A stretch of 64,000 nt of DNA from Nicotiana tabacum (Eukaryota; Streptophyta; Magnoliopsida; Solanales; Solanaceae). The translations under genes were made by a program, and so were the position numbers. Shown piece by piece: positions 9,948-22,168 of the stretch; within the stretch, counting starts at the first letter, position 1; every line of letters starts with the position of its first letter. Location: positions 75,455,519-75,519,518 of the forward strand of contig NC_134103.1 of the NCBI RefSeq assembly GCF_000715075.1, in the 5' to 3' direction. The notes under the pieces are model-generated. The model was not told where the DNA came from. It ran no database searches and was given only the letters and a program-made list of their open reading frames with translations.

Positions 9948-12900
9948 AGTTTGAGGACATGAGCAACTTCACTTCAGGTAGTATAATTGGTATGCATGGT
10001 CGGAATTGAAATTTCGAAAGTTCAGAGTTGATTTGAAATAAAAATTCTCATTTCGAAAACTTTAAGTTGGAAGAATTGACTAAGGATGGATTTTTGAGTA
10101 AATAATCTCAGAATCGGGATTTGAAGGTTCCAACAAGTTTGTATGATGAATTCAGACTTGGGCATATATCCGGATCGGGTTTTGGATGAGCCGGGAGCGT
10201 TTCGGCGCCTATTGTGGAAGTTGGCATTTTGGAAGAATTTCATAAATTTGGGTTGAAGTGCATTTCAATGTTATCAATGTCCGTTTGGGATTTCGAGTCT
10301 GGGAATAGCTCCGTATGGTGATTCTGGTATTGGGAGCGTGTCCGGAAGTGGATTCGGAGGTCCGCAAGTCATTTTGGAGTGATTTGGCTAAAGCTAGAAA
10401 TTTGAAGGTTTTTGAGAAGTTTGACCGGAAGTGGACTTTTTGATATCGGGGTCAGAATCTGAGTTCGAAAGTTGGAGTAGGTCTGAAATGTCAATTATGA
10501 CTTGTGTGCAAAATTTGAGGATAATCGGATGTGATTTGATATGTTTCGGCATCAATTGTAGAAGTTGAACTTTCAAAGTTCATTAAGTTTGAATTGGGTT
10601 GTGATTCATGATTTCGATGTTGTTTGATGTGATTTGAAGGCTCGACTAAGTTCGTAATGTGTTTTGGGACATGTTGGTATAATTGGTTGAGGTCCCGAGG
10701 GCCTCGGGTGTGTCTCGGATCGAGTTCGGACGGATATTGGTCTTTGAGGAATTGCTGGTTTCTAGGCATCTGGTTTCCTCTTCCGCGATCACGAAGAAAG
10801 GGCCACAATTGGGAAGGGTTAAGTGGATTGGTGGGATTTTTACTCTACGTGATCGCGTATAATAGTTCGCGTTTGCGGAGGGTCGAGCTGGAGGTTCTTC
10901 GCGTTCGCGTCGAAGCTATCGCGAACGCGCTGTGTTAATTGGGCTGGCACGTTTGGTGAAGGTTGTTATATGCGATCGCATAGCGGGGTTCGCGATCGCG
11001 AAAGAGGAAGGGGCTGAGCAGTGCGATCGCATTCTGGGCATCACGTTCGCGAAAGAGAAGCTTTTAGGCAGCTGTTGATTGGCCTTCGCGATTGCGAGTG
11101 GATTTCCGCGATCGCGAAGGGGAAAGACCTGGGCAGTGTTCTTTTAAAATCGAGGTTTTTGCTCATTTGCACTTCATTTCCTCCATGGGAGCCGGTGTTG
11201 GAGCGATTTTGGAGCTCCATCTTCATCATCTATGTCAAGGTAAGTGATTCCCACCTATTGCAAGTTAAACACATGGGTTATATAAGGATTTAGAGGTGAA
11301 AATTTGTAGAAATTTGGAATTTTGAAGAAAAACCTAGAAATTGGTATTTTTGGAATTTGACCATGAATTTGGGTAAGGAATTGAGAACAAATTATATATT
11401 TGAGTTCGTAATACTATGGGTAATGTTTTTCTTCGAAAAGTTTCGGAATCCGGGCACGTGGGCCCGAGGGTGATTTTACCAATTTTTCGACGGAAGTTGG
11501 AATTGTAGTAAATTGAATTGTTATGAGTATTAGAGTATATTTTCATTGGTTTGCGCATTGTTTGGCTAGTTTTGGAGCATTGGGCGTCGGTTTGAGGTGT
11601 TAGAGTGCCGTTGGAGCCGGTTACGGAATTTCGGAGCGAGGTAAGTCTCCCTTCTAACTTGTAAGAGGGAATTAACCCCATAGGTGAACTAAATTATTGT
11701 GTGCTTCTATTTGTGGGGGTTACGTACGCACGAGGTGATGAGAGTCTGTGCGTAGCTACTAGCTATGCCTATGTCCGGGTAGTTTTAGGTTTACATCATG
11801 CCTTGTTGATATTATTATTGATTTATGTTTATTGTCTACCTTGAGAGGGAGCGAGATTGAGTTTGCTTATTAAATGTTTTGAAAGGAGTTGAAATTGAAA
11901 AACGTAAGATTTAAAAGGTTTCATTTGAACTTCGAAATTTCAAAAAGGATTGAGTAATGCTATAATAGCTTAAGAAATCTATGTGTAACCGCGTCGCATG
12001 TATGTTTCGCGAGCTGGGTAATTTTCTTAAAAAGCCAGAAGATGAATTTTCCTTATTTTGAAAAGAATCAAGAAAGAGATATGATTTTAATGTTGAATTT
12101 ATTTTTGAGCGCGTCGCAAGTATGATCCGCGAGCGGGGAGATTCCTTAAATTTATATTTGACCGCGTCGCACGTATGATTCACGAGCGGGGTATTTCCTT
12201 CTACTACTCTTATGGGATCGGGTCGTTCGCCTCGACAGGATTTATGTACCACACTCTCATGGGAGCGGGCCGTTCGCCTCGGCAGGTTAATATATGCATC
12301 TATGGTTCGCGTCGTTCGACCCTCGGTAGTGCATAGTTTACTTTTATGTTGGATCGGGCCGTACGCCTCGGCATTTCCTGTGTATATTATCCTTATGGAA
12401 CCGTGCGTAATATTGGCAAGAAGCCGGTGTATCTGAAGTTTTTCCTTGATTTAAATTATGACCATCACTTTGATGAAATCCACCATCTCTATGTATGCTC
12501 CGATTACGGAGGGAACTTGCTAGTTGAGAGCTCGAGTAAAATTGTAAAGAGGGAAATTATGCCACGTATTTTGTACATGTTATTTCATGTATTTACTCGG
12601 TTTCATATCTATTCACTTTTTTATTGTACCTGATATGAATTATAGCCCATAGTAAGTGTCCGAGTCGACCCCTCGTCACTACTTCTTCGAGGTTAGGCAG
12701 GATACTCACTGGGTACGCGTTGATTTACGTACTCATGCTACACTTGCTGCACATTTGTTTGCAGGTACACATATATATATTATTGGCCTTGTGGGCACAG
12801 CGGCGCGGTTGATACGGGGACTTAGGTGAGCTGCATTTTTTAGACGATTCGCAACCGGCAGAGTCTCCTTCAGAGTATTTGTATTTTCTTTTCTATCCAA

Positions 12901-13179
12901 ATTTGTATTCCGGACAGTTATTGTATTTTATTTTATTTCCTAGCAAATGCTCAGGCACTTGTGACACCGGGTTTTGAGATTGATTATGGGCGTTCAGTAT
13001 TGAAATTGATAAAAACATTATTATTTATTCTGAAAATTTCATCCTTTATTATTTAAATTGAAGGAAAATATAATTTCAAAAAATAATAAAGATGAGGACC
13101 AAATTTAGTATTTATTATTGGCTTGCCTGACAGTGGGGTCCGGCGCCATCACGACCTTAAAGGATTTTGGGTCGTGACA
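9948..13179 (+). repeat. 5' LTR of the LARD-like element, first 46 bp missing
   Basis: It aligns from its first base to 17528 in the 3' LTR and ends in GTCGTGACA at 13179, before the primer site. The opening TGTAACGACCC segment present at the 3' LTR (17482-17527) is absent. It contains GCGATCGC motifs (10970-11120), several of which have decayed compared with the other LTR, and CCTCGGCAG repeats (12210-12390). ORFs inside it have no domains. Confidence 0.85.
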
Positions 13180-13182
13180 ACA

Positions 13183-13194
13183 TTGTATCAGATC
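13183..13194 (+). other. Primer-binding site, two mismatches
   Basis: It reads TTGTATCAGATC against the canonical TGGTATCAGAGC, 10 of 12 identical, three bases after the LTR end. The primer would be initiator tRNA-Met. The mismatches suggest decay after insertion. Confidence 0.75.
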
Positions 13195-16100
13195 ACTAGG
13201 TTCATTTAGGTCTCACGAGTCATGAGCAAGTCTAGTAGAGGCTTGCGGATCGGTACGGAGACGTCTGTACTTATCTTCGAGAGGCTACAGGGTTGTTAGG
13301 AGCACTTCCCTTCTTGATTCCTCATCGTGCAATTTTATTCCTTTGAGGCTTATGCCTTCATTTCCTTCCCATTCAATCTTGTGCGACGCGAAGCGCTGGT
13401 TATAAATTGGTAATTGAGGAATCGTAATGGTACTACAGATGTGGTATGGGATGTTTCTCCCTGCATAGTTGTTTGGGCTATAGTCGTCGCCTTGCGGAAG
13501 GATATTCTGTCATTTTAGCTCAGTAACTGTACTTCTGAGAGCTTTGAGGCTATGCACAGGTTGCTATGATGCTCAAGAGTTGTTGTCGCACAGCACTGAT
13601 GTGATGGTAGGATGCTTGCTTATGTGTCGGGGCAGTGAATGACTTGGGAGGAGGTTTACTCAGTGCATGGATCCGAGATTCAGTATCTTATTTCCGGTAG
13701 AGGAAAAGCAATTTGCCTATGAATGTCCAGATTTGGGTTGATGGAGTAATGAGGCTTGGTATTTTCGAGCGTAGTAGAGTTCTCAAACTGTGATATGGTG
13801 TCATCGTCCTTGTTGAACGCATTAAGGTTCGACGATGTTATGGCCTTCTTCAATTTGCCTTTGGGGTAGGGTACTGTGAAATGTTGCTTGAGATGCGATT
13901 GTCAGAGATAACAGAGTGTAGCGGTATCAGAATCGAATTTGTACTTCTAGTATTGATGGCTCAAGGAAGATGATCTTAGGAAAGGTTAAAGTCGGTAGCG
14001 GTCGATGGGTTCAAGTGCTACAGCGATAGATTTTGATTTAAGGCAACAACTGGGCAGCAAAGGATGAGGAAGAACGTGTGGGAAATGTCTTCTCGCGGTT
14101 AAGTTTCTAGAAGGCCAAGTGTGAGAATCAGAAATCGGGTAGTTGCTTAAAGGAGAGGGTTTGACCAAAGTGGGAGAGTGGCAGAATAGTATATGGGTTA
14201 CTGATTTCGTAGTTATTGTACCTAGTGCAGCAGCATTGGATGATGTCAGCATGGAATTTTCACAGGTGGGTTATCTCCTATGAGCAGGTTAGCGGTTGCG
14301 TGGTGTTGATGGGGCTGTCACGAAAGAATTCTACTGGTTATCCGGCAAGAGGTCGAATATGTGAAGGTGGTTAGTGATTCAGAGTGTTCATGAAAGGTCA
14401 AATGGAAGGATTTCGAGGAATTTGGCGAGTTGGTTGTGCAAGATCAGTTCAATGATGAAGAAAGAATCTTGGCGGTTTCTAGAGTTATACAATGGTAGCT
14501 TCAAGCTAAGTGGGAGAGTTCCACCGCCTACGGTTGGATTGCATGGTCGGATAATTGTGAGATTTCTGGTTATCGGCATATTGGTGGGATATTATGACTA
14601 AGGAAGAGGGTCATCAGTGGTGATTTGGGCAAAGAATTTGAGTAATGTGTGCTATAATTGGCCTTATCGATTCATGTTCAGGCTTTGGGAAGACTCGGAG
14701 TTTATGTTTCGTGTAGATGTGATGTACAAGGAAAGCGATTCAGTCGGGTGCTTATTGAGATAGTGTTCATGTGCTAGCAGAGCCTTGGAGTTTATTATAT
14801 TCGGGACCAGGTCGGAGTGGGTGACTCGCAGCAATGATTCACACTGCGGTGCCTAAGGATTTCGAGCCAGTAGTATGGTTGAGTATCGAGCTTTTGAATA
14901 TTATGAAAAGGGGCTTGGAGTGTTCTATGTTACCTTCGGTCTGCGGTGTAGTATTGGAGGAATGAGAGAAAATAACTTCGGATTCATAGAGGGATTTTCC
15001 AGAATAGGTGTACCAGTTGAAGATGCGAACATGCGCACAAGGAGGGTATGAGATGGTTCGTGGGATTTGAGACAGCATGGTCTCGTGATTCAAGGCCACT
15101 CATGATGAATGCAAATTGAGTTCGTTATATGTTGACTGGAGTTATTATTATTTCTAAGACAAGTTAAGGATAAGTTAGAAGAAGTCGGATCGGTTAGCCA
15201 TGGTTGAATTGGCATGATGGTGGTAGTGATCAGTTCCTCCAGCCTGATTAGATTATGCATATGATTTGTGGCGGGACGTGCGAGGCATGACGTCCGCCGT
15301 AATTGATTGTATTTGGATGCATTCGAGTATTATGGCCTATTATGCGTAGGTGGATCCCGGAAGGGTTATGGTGGTTTAGACCACTACTTGAGGATTTATG
15401 TGTTCTACGGTTATGAAAATTCAGTCATGTGTTGCAATGATTCTCCTGAAACGAGTTAAGTGAAAGGTTTCTAGAAAGTGAAGTGTGTATCCTATTAGTG
15501 GTTTAAGAGCTATAATGCAATTCTTGGGTCCTCGCATATTGGTAAGATAGGTGCGGTGAGCGGTATGAAATTTGAAAGATTAGGGATTGAGGTTGCAGTT
15601 CGGTATTGACAAGGATGTCACGAGCTCGGATGAGCAGGAAAAAGGAATTTAGATGTTTAGAATAAGCTGGTAGTGTCTCCAGCGTCACCTGAGATCAGTA
15701 TCATGTGTAAAAGGCTTTGCATACTGATTGCGGAGTCTTGATATGCTTTACAGCATTAGTGTGACCGGTGGTATAGATGTGCAGACTTGTTACCTGGTGC
15801 GGAAGGTCGTGGGAGTGTGTCCCACGGAAAGATTGTGTAAGAGTGGCATGTAGTCACTTGATTGAGTGAAGATTGAAACCAAGTATGAAGATTGTGGTAA
15901 TATCGCTGATTCGAGAATTTATGCCTGGAGGGATTTTTTTTAAGTTCTTTTCTTTCTAAGAGGTGGAATAGAATAACCCGATTGAAGCGTAATGATCATA
16001 CGTCTGTAAACATTGTATGTCCCATAATAGGTCCCATTCTTGTACTCTTTCCACTCGGTTCACTTGGTTGTGGACTGTGGAAGTTTGTTCCAGTTATGAT

Positions 16101-17481
16101 GGTTGTTCTTGTGTGTTAGGGGAAAAAGGGTTATTATGGATCCTTGAAAGGTTAATAGCCTAGTACGGTGCTATCAGAATCGGCTTGAGGTCTGTGGATG
16201 GATTTAAATATGAATATGGGCTCTATATCAAGCCGGATGTGTTCATTTCAGTATAGCGCTTCTTATGGAGGAGTATTCGGATGTTGGATGTCATTTTGTT
16301 GTCGGCTATTTCATGTAATACTATATTGTGCCATGTGAGTTATGAAACGGCTTGGTAAATTTCTTATGTGTTGAGGTTCCGCATAGCGGTGGTGTTATGT
16401 GAGCAGGATGGCTCTCGAGATTCAAATCATATATCGCACCTTAGTTGTGCTTGAGTTTTGTATTGTATGGCTCTATCTATCTCCCCAGGGATGGTATTAT
16501 GCACTTAGCGTGCTTGTGGCCGATATTCGGGTATTTTGTAGTAATGAGCATTCTAGCTCGGTAAGTATCTCTTTATATAGACTTTATGTGTGGATCGGCG
16601 GCGCGCTGCCACGGGTATGTTGTTTGGATCGGGTTGCATGCCGCAACAGTGGGATGTTGATTACAGTCCCCTATATCTATTTTCGTGTGTTTGGTTTTCC
16701 ATTTTCTGGGGAAGGTTCACAACACCTTTTCGGTTGTCTAATTAGTTGTGTAGGTTGAGTAGTCCCTTCCAGAGTTCGTTTTCCTTATGTATCACGTTCG
16801 AGTTTGTAGCTTATTGGCACATTGCGGCATCATATGAGACTTTTGGTCATATCTGGGGTGGTTTGTTGCCTGAGCAGCTTATACTGGGTAAGACGAGATT
16901 TTTGTATCTAGGATCAGTGCGATCGGATTATATGAAGTATATTAAAGAGCAAATACCATTATTTGGTTCATAATGGGGTGATGATTCTAGTCAAAGAGGA
17001 AGCTTCAATAATTTGTTGACTCTGAATTTGGTTATGAATTTCTACACATCTCTTTCGCCGTGGCGGTATTGCATGAGTTGGAACAGGACTTATATATGTC
17101 ACGAGGTGCATTGTGAGCATCAAATTCGTGAAATTTCGGCTATTGTTATCATAAGATGTTATTATGGTCATGTGAGTTATGCAGTGCATAGTGTGAATTC
17201 AGCAAAGGTATGCAATCGTGTATTGGTGTATCGTGTAGTAATTGATACGGTGTTCGTATAATGGGAACAGGCCTGGTAGAGAATTTCGGATGTTCGAATT
17301 GGACTCTAAGGCTTATTTGGCTAAGTAAAAAGGGAGAATCTTTAGACTGGCTCAAGCTAGTGTGCTCAACTGAGTTGTGGCTGCACGGGTAAGTGCACGA
17401 GGTATTAAACAGTGATTTCGGACAACCCCAGAGCAGTTCTTAGCATGTTCGAGGTTGAACGTATGTTTAAGTGGGAGAGAA
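13195..17481 (+). other. Interior of the LARD-like element, no recognisable protein
   Basis: About 4.3 kb with only short ORFs on both strands (largest about 119 codons, 16399-16758). I see no zinc knuckle, DSG/DPGST protease box, FIDD box, RNase H motifs or integrase D-D-E. The first 150 bp resemble the leader of the gypsy element at left. The last 60 bp, with TTCGAGG and the polypurine tract, resemble the pre-LTR region of chromoviruses (compare 27184-27214). Very decayed coding sequence cannot be excluded by eye. Confidence 0.65.
13253..13270 (+). other. Leader palindrome shared with the gypsy element
   Basis: It reads GTACGGAGACGTCTGTAC, identical to the minus strand of 3934-3917. It lies about 60 bases downstream of the primer site in both elements. 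See the finding on shared leaders. Confidence 0.5.
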
Positions 17482-19417
17482 CGTAACGACCCGACCGGTC
17501 GTTTTGAGCTATAACGTTTCGTTCAGCAGTTTGAGGCCATGAGCAACTTCCCTTCAGGTATTATGACTGGTACACGTGGTCGGAATTCAAATTTCGGAAG
17601 TTCAGAGTTAATTTGAAAAGAAAATTCTCATTTCGGAAGCTTTAAGTTGGAAGAATTAACTAAGGTTGGATTTGTGAGTAAACGATCTCGGAATTGGGAT
17701 TTGAAGGTTCCAACATGTTCGTATGATAAATTCGGATTTGGGCGTATGTCTGGATCGGGTTTTGGATGACCTGGGAGCATTTCGGCGCCTATTGTGGAAG
17801 TTGGCATTTTGGAAGAATTTCATAAATTTGGGTTGAAGTGCATTTTAATATTATCAAAGTCTGTTTGGGATTCCGAGCCTGGGAATAGCTCCGTATGGTG
17901 ATTCTGGTATTGGAAGCGCGTCCGAAAGTGGATTCGGAGGTCCGTAGATCATTTTGGAGTCCTTTGGCTAAAGCTAGAAATTTGAAGGTTTTTGAGAAGT
18001 TTGATTGGAAGTGGACTTTTTGATATCAGGGTCAGAATCCGACTCCAGAAATTGGAGTAGGTCCGCAATGTCAATTATGACTTGTGTGCAAAATTTGAGG
18101 ACAATCAGGCGTGATTTGATATGTTTCGGCATCGATTGTAGAAGTTGAAGTTTCATAGTTCATTAAGTTTGAATTGGGTTGTGATTCATGATTTCGATGT
18201 TATTTGATATGATTTGAAGGCTCGACTAAGTTCGTAATGTGTTTTGGGACGTGTTGGTATAATTGGTTGAGGTCTCGAGGTCCTCGGGTACGTCTCGGAT
18301 CGAGTTCGGACGGATATTGGACTTTGAGGAATTGCTGGTTTCTGGGCATCTGGTTTCCTCTTCCGCGATCGCGAAGAAAGGGCCGCGATCGCGAAGGGTT
18401 AAGTGGACTGGTAGGATTTTTCCTCTACGCGATCGCGTATAATAGTTCGCATTCGCGGAGGGTCGAGCTAGAGGTTCTTCGCGTTCGCGTCGGGGCTATC
18501 GCGAACGCGCTGTGTTAATAGGGCTGGATCGTTTGGTGAATGTTGTTCTATGCGATCGCATAGCGGGGTTCGCGATCGCGAAAGAGGAAGGGGATGAGCA
18601 TTGCGATCGCGTTTTGGGCATCGCGTTCGCGAAAGAGAAGCTTTTAGGTAGTTGTTGATTGGCCTTCGCGATCGCAAGTGGATTTTCGCGATCTTGAAGG
18701 GGAAAGACCCGGGCAGTGTTCTTTTAAAATCGAGGTTTTGGCTCATCTGCACTTCATTTCCTCCATGGGAGCAGGTCTTGGAGCGATTTTGGAGCTCCAT
18801 CTTCTTCATCTATCTCAAGGTAAGTGATTCCCACCTATTGCAAGTTAAATACATGGGTTATATAAGGATTTAGAGGTGAAAATTTGTAGAAATTTGGAAT
18901 TTTGAAGAAAAACCTAGAAATTGGTATTTTTGGAATTTGACCATGAATTTGGGTAAGGAATTGAGAACAAATTATATATTTGAGTTCGTAATGCTATGGG
19001 TAATGTTTATCTTCAAAAATTTTCGGAATCCGGGCACGTGGGCCTCAGGTGATTTTACCGATTTTTCTAGCAGAGTTTGAAATTGTAGTAAACTGAATTG
19101 TTATGAGTATTAGAGTATATTTTCATTAGTTTGTGCATTGTTTGGCTAGTTTTGGAGCGTTGGGCGTCGGTTTGGGGTGTTAGAGTGGCGTTGGAGCTGG
19201 TTACGGAATTTCGGAGCGAGGTAAGTCTCCTTGCTAACCTTGTAAGAGGGAATTAACCCCATAGGTGAACTAAATTATACTGTGCTTCTATTTGTGGGGG
19301 CTACGTACGCACGAGGTGACGAGAGTCCGTGCGTAGCTACTAGCTATGCATATGTCTGGGTAGTTTTAGGCTCACATCATGCCTTGTTTATATTGTTATT
19401 GATTTTATGTTTATTGT
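17482..19417 (+). repeat. 3' LTR of the LARD-like element, first part
   Basis: It begins at 17482 with CGTAACGACCCGACCGG (expected TG mutated to CG) just after the polypurine tract. It is collinear with 9948-11848 of the 5' LTR and is interrupted at 19417 by the LTR of the nested element. The remaining part is at 29149-30429. Confidence 0.85.
18360..18690 (+). repeat. Cluster of GCGATCGC palindromes in LTR
   Basis: About seven copies of the octamer GCGATCGC occur in some 310 bp, with further near copies such as CGCGTTCGCG. The homologous block in the 5' LTR (10770-11120) keeps about four, and the lost ones differ by C to T or G to A changes, as expected from deamination of methylated CpG. 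Function is unknown. Confidence 0.7.
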
Positions 19418-21957
19418 TGTTACACCCTATATTTTCGTACGTAAAAATGCGTCGTAAGCAAACTAATGTAGGACCAAAAATGAGATAATATTTAAAAGTA
19501 TATAAAGTAAGTTAATCATGTTACCTCTGAGGTTACAAATATTGAAGATCATGAACAACAAGTACAAAGAGGGCTGGACAGTTCAGAAGCTAAAGCAATT
19601 AAATAAAACAATGTTTCGTCGAAAGTCGACAAGTTGGAAATGTTATAACATGTACCTTTGGGGTGAGACTAGGGTGATTAACATGATAAGGAGATTATGT
19701 TATGATTTATATTAGTCGTATGACATCCGTGTGTTATGTTTTGAAGTCAAGCGAGTTGTGGAACAAAAGTCGATGAAAGTCATCACAAGTTACATTCATA
19801 AGTTTTACTGAAACTTTGGGTCAAATGTAACTGCAATTTTCTCCCAATATACTTAGAGTTATGGGGTATTCCACCCATCAAATTAAAGATCTATGAGTCT
19901 ATTTTCCAACTCATTAAACCGTTTGTCAATACGACATTGGAGTAGAAAGATATGGGCATTTGTGTGATACTGCGCAAGCTGCTAGGTGACAAGTAGGTGT
20001 GTCACCTACTTGCTTAAATGAAAGCCCAAAAATGGGCCATTTCGGGTCGTCCAAAGAGGCCTTTTAAGGGCCTATTTTCTTCATATATTAGACTTAAAAT
20101 AGAGCATAATAACCAGACATAAGCTCTGCAAATAATCCTCCTAAAAATTTTCCACAAACCCTAATTGATTTTCTCTCCCTTTCAAGTTCCAATTGGAGGT
20201 AAAACCTAGAGTTTGAAGAACCAAGATAAGAGCTGAGTTATCCAACAAATAAGGTGAGTTTACTTCTCTCTTTCATCCAATTTTTCTTCTGTAAATTCAT
20301 GGTAAGTCGTTCTATACTTGTAAGAACTCACGGGACGGTGATCGGAAGCCGTGAGTTCGAGTTATTCACTTGTAGCGGACTGTTTTGTGGACTGTTTTGT
20401 GTTGCTGTTGGGCTGCGTGTTTTACTACTATTTTGTGGAGTTTTGGAGGAGGAAGGGGGTTTATAAACACCATATAAATGTAGGGTGGTTGGCTGGTCGT
20501 TCGTCATAATATTTTCGGGTCGTTTGACACTACTACGGTGGTCGTTTTGTGTACGAAGAGATTGGGGTGTGTTGGGCTGTTTTGTAGTATTTGATGGTGA
20601 TATAGGGCTGGAAAATGATGTATATATGTTGTTATTGTTCTGTTCTTATATTGTTGGTGTTATCTTGAATTTGGAGGAAGTAAGGATTATAGGGGAGATG
20701 CTGCCCGTTTTAATACAAAATAAGTTTGTCGTTCGTTGTGCGATAGTTGTACCTTTCGTAACTTAACGATAGTATTATTATCGTTCTTGTAGATTAAGGT
20801 GAAAAGAGGTGAGTTCAACTTGGTGATTGGAAAGATTGTGATAAGGTATGTTAAGGCTAAGCCTTCCTTCATTTTGGCATGATTTCGTAGCTACATGTGT
20901 TAGTAATGAGACAAAAGAGAAGTTCATATTCATGAATTTATTCACACTATTCTAGTCTCATAAGTTACAATATTATTCCTTATCGAGACTCTATATTCAA
21001 TTTTAGTATTGTCTTCTTCCAGTCAAGAGAGCAGCAAGCCTATATATACAGTATTACAGTATTTTCATTACCATCGAGCTATAATCGATGGGCAGGCCCC
21101 TATTGGGCAACCACTGATCAGATGGAAAGTTATATACCGAGCCTACTGTGGCCGAGCGCCTATGAGCGAGCCCAGCATGGTCGAGATACATAGCCTAGTA
21201 TGGCCGAGCGCCTATGAGCGAGCCTACTATGGCAGAGCAGTTATATATATACCGAGCCTTATAAGGCCGTACAATTATTTTACTTACTATATTGAAGGAG
21301 TTGAGTCAGTATCAGCAGGTAAGTATATCTCCAGATCATCTTTGACTCCCAGTTACTTCCAGTTATTATATTATCAGTTCAGTTTCGATTTTCAGTTATG
21401 TTATTGCCTTACATACTCGGTATATTATTTCGTACTGACGTCCCTTTTCCGGGGACGCTGCATTTCATGCATGCAGGTTCAGATAGACAGACGAGTAGAT
21501 CTCCTCAGTAGGTGTTTCCCGAGTTCAGCCTGATCGGTAAGCTCCACGTCTTTCGGAGTTGCCAGGTCTAGAGTGTTGTGTACATCTTATGTATATCTGT
21601 ATATATGTTATGGGTAGGTCGGGGCCCTGTTCCGATCATAGTATATCTATCAGTAGAGGCTTGTAGACATATCCTGTTAGTTAGTGCAGTATGTTGGGTT
21701 TGTAGGCCTGGTATGTATAATTTGGTGGTTTGTCAGCTGTAGTAGCTATGACGGCCTTTTCAGCCTAGCTTTATATTGATGTTTAGTTAGCGCTAGTTTC
21801 CATTCAGTTTTATATTTTTCTTCGCAAATTATCTTGCAAGGTGGCCCCATGGCCAAAGTATGACATTATGTGTTCAGAGTCCCTTAGTCGCAATTTGGTA
21901 CGCCAGGTTAGGTGAGGCACCGGGTGCTTGTCTCGCTCCTAGGTTCGGGGCGTGACA
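19418..21957 (+). repeat. 5' LTR of the nested chromovirus (2540 bp)
   Basis: It starts TGTTACACCC and ends GGCGTGACA before the primer site. It contains short internal repeats of GAGCGAGCC and ATGGCCGAGCGCC type (21140-21240). An ORF at 21009-21533 runs through those repeats and is not a gene. The promoter should lie here but no TATA box can be assigned with confidence. Confidence 0.92.
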
Positions 21958-21961
21958 AACT

Positions 21962-21973
21962 TGGTATCAGAGC
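21962..21973 (+). other. Primer-binding site (initiator tRNA-Met)
   Basis: A perfect TGGTATCAGAGC, four bases after the LTR end. A second copy lies at 29101-29112 after the 3' LTR. Confidence 0.92.
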
Positions 21974-22025
21974 AGTTCTATCCTAGGGAGTCTACAAGCT
22001 GTGTCTAGTAGAGTCTTGTTTATAG

Positions 22026-22043
22026 ATGTGTTGTGCACCACAT
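22026..22043 (+). other. Leader hairpin with palindromic loop, candidate dimerisation site
   Basis: It reads ATGTG-TTGTGCAC-CACAT: a 5-bp stem whose 8-base loop contains the self-complementary GTGCAC. It lies about 50 bases after the primer site and before gag, the position of a retroviral dimer initiation site. The function is inferred. Confidence 0.4.
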
Positions 22044-22168
22044 TATATAAGCAGGGCACTACAGGGCATTTAGGAGTTGGTTACCCTTCTTTGAAATCTA
22101 AATCGTGCTATAGAACTGAGTTATAGGAAATTTGAATTAAACTTATGTGTTGGTGTTTGCATGCACAG

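Noticed and set aside
13195..17481. Hidden gag-pol in the LARD interior
   Set aside because: No protease, RT, RNase H or integrase motif could be read in any frame; an exact profile search could still overturn this.
19411..19417. Normal 5-bp target duplication for the nested chromovirus
   Set aside because: The right side is not host DNA at the LTR end; 52 bp of interior and a deletion of about 50 bp remove any duplication.
21009..21533. 174-codon ORF in the chromovirus 5' LTR
   Set aside because: It lies wholly in an LTR, crosses internal repeats, has no domain, and is mostly deleted in the sister LTR.
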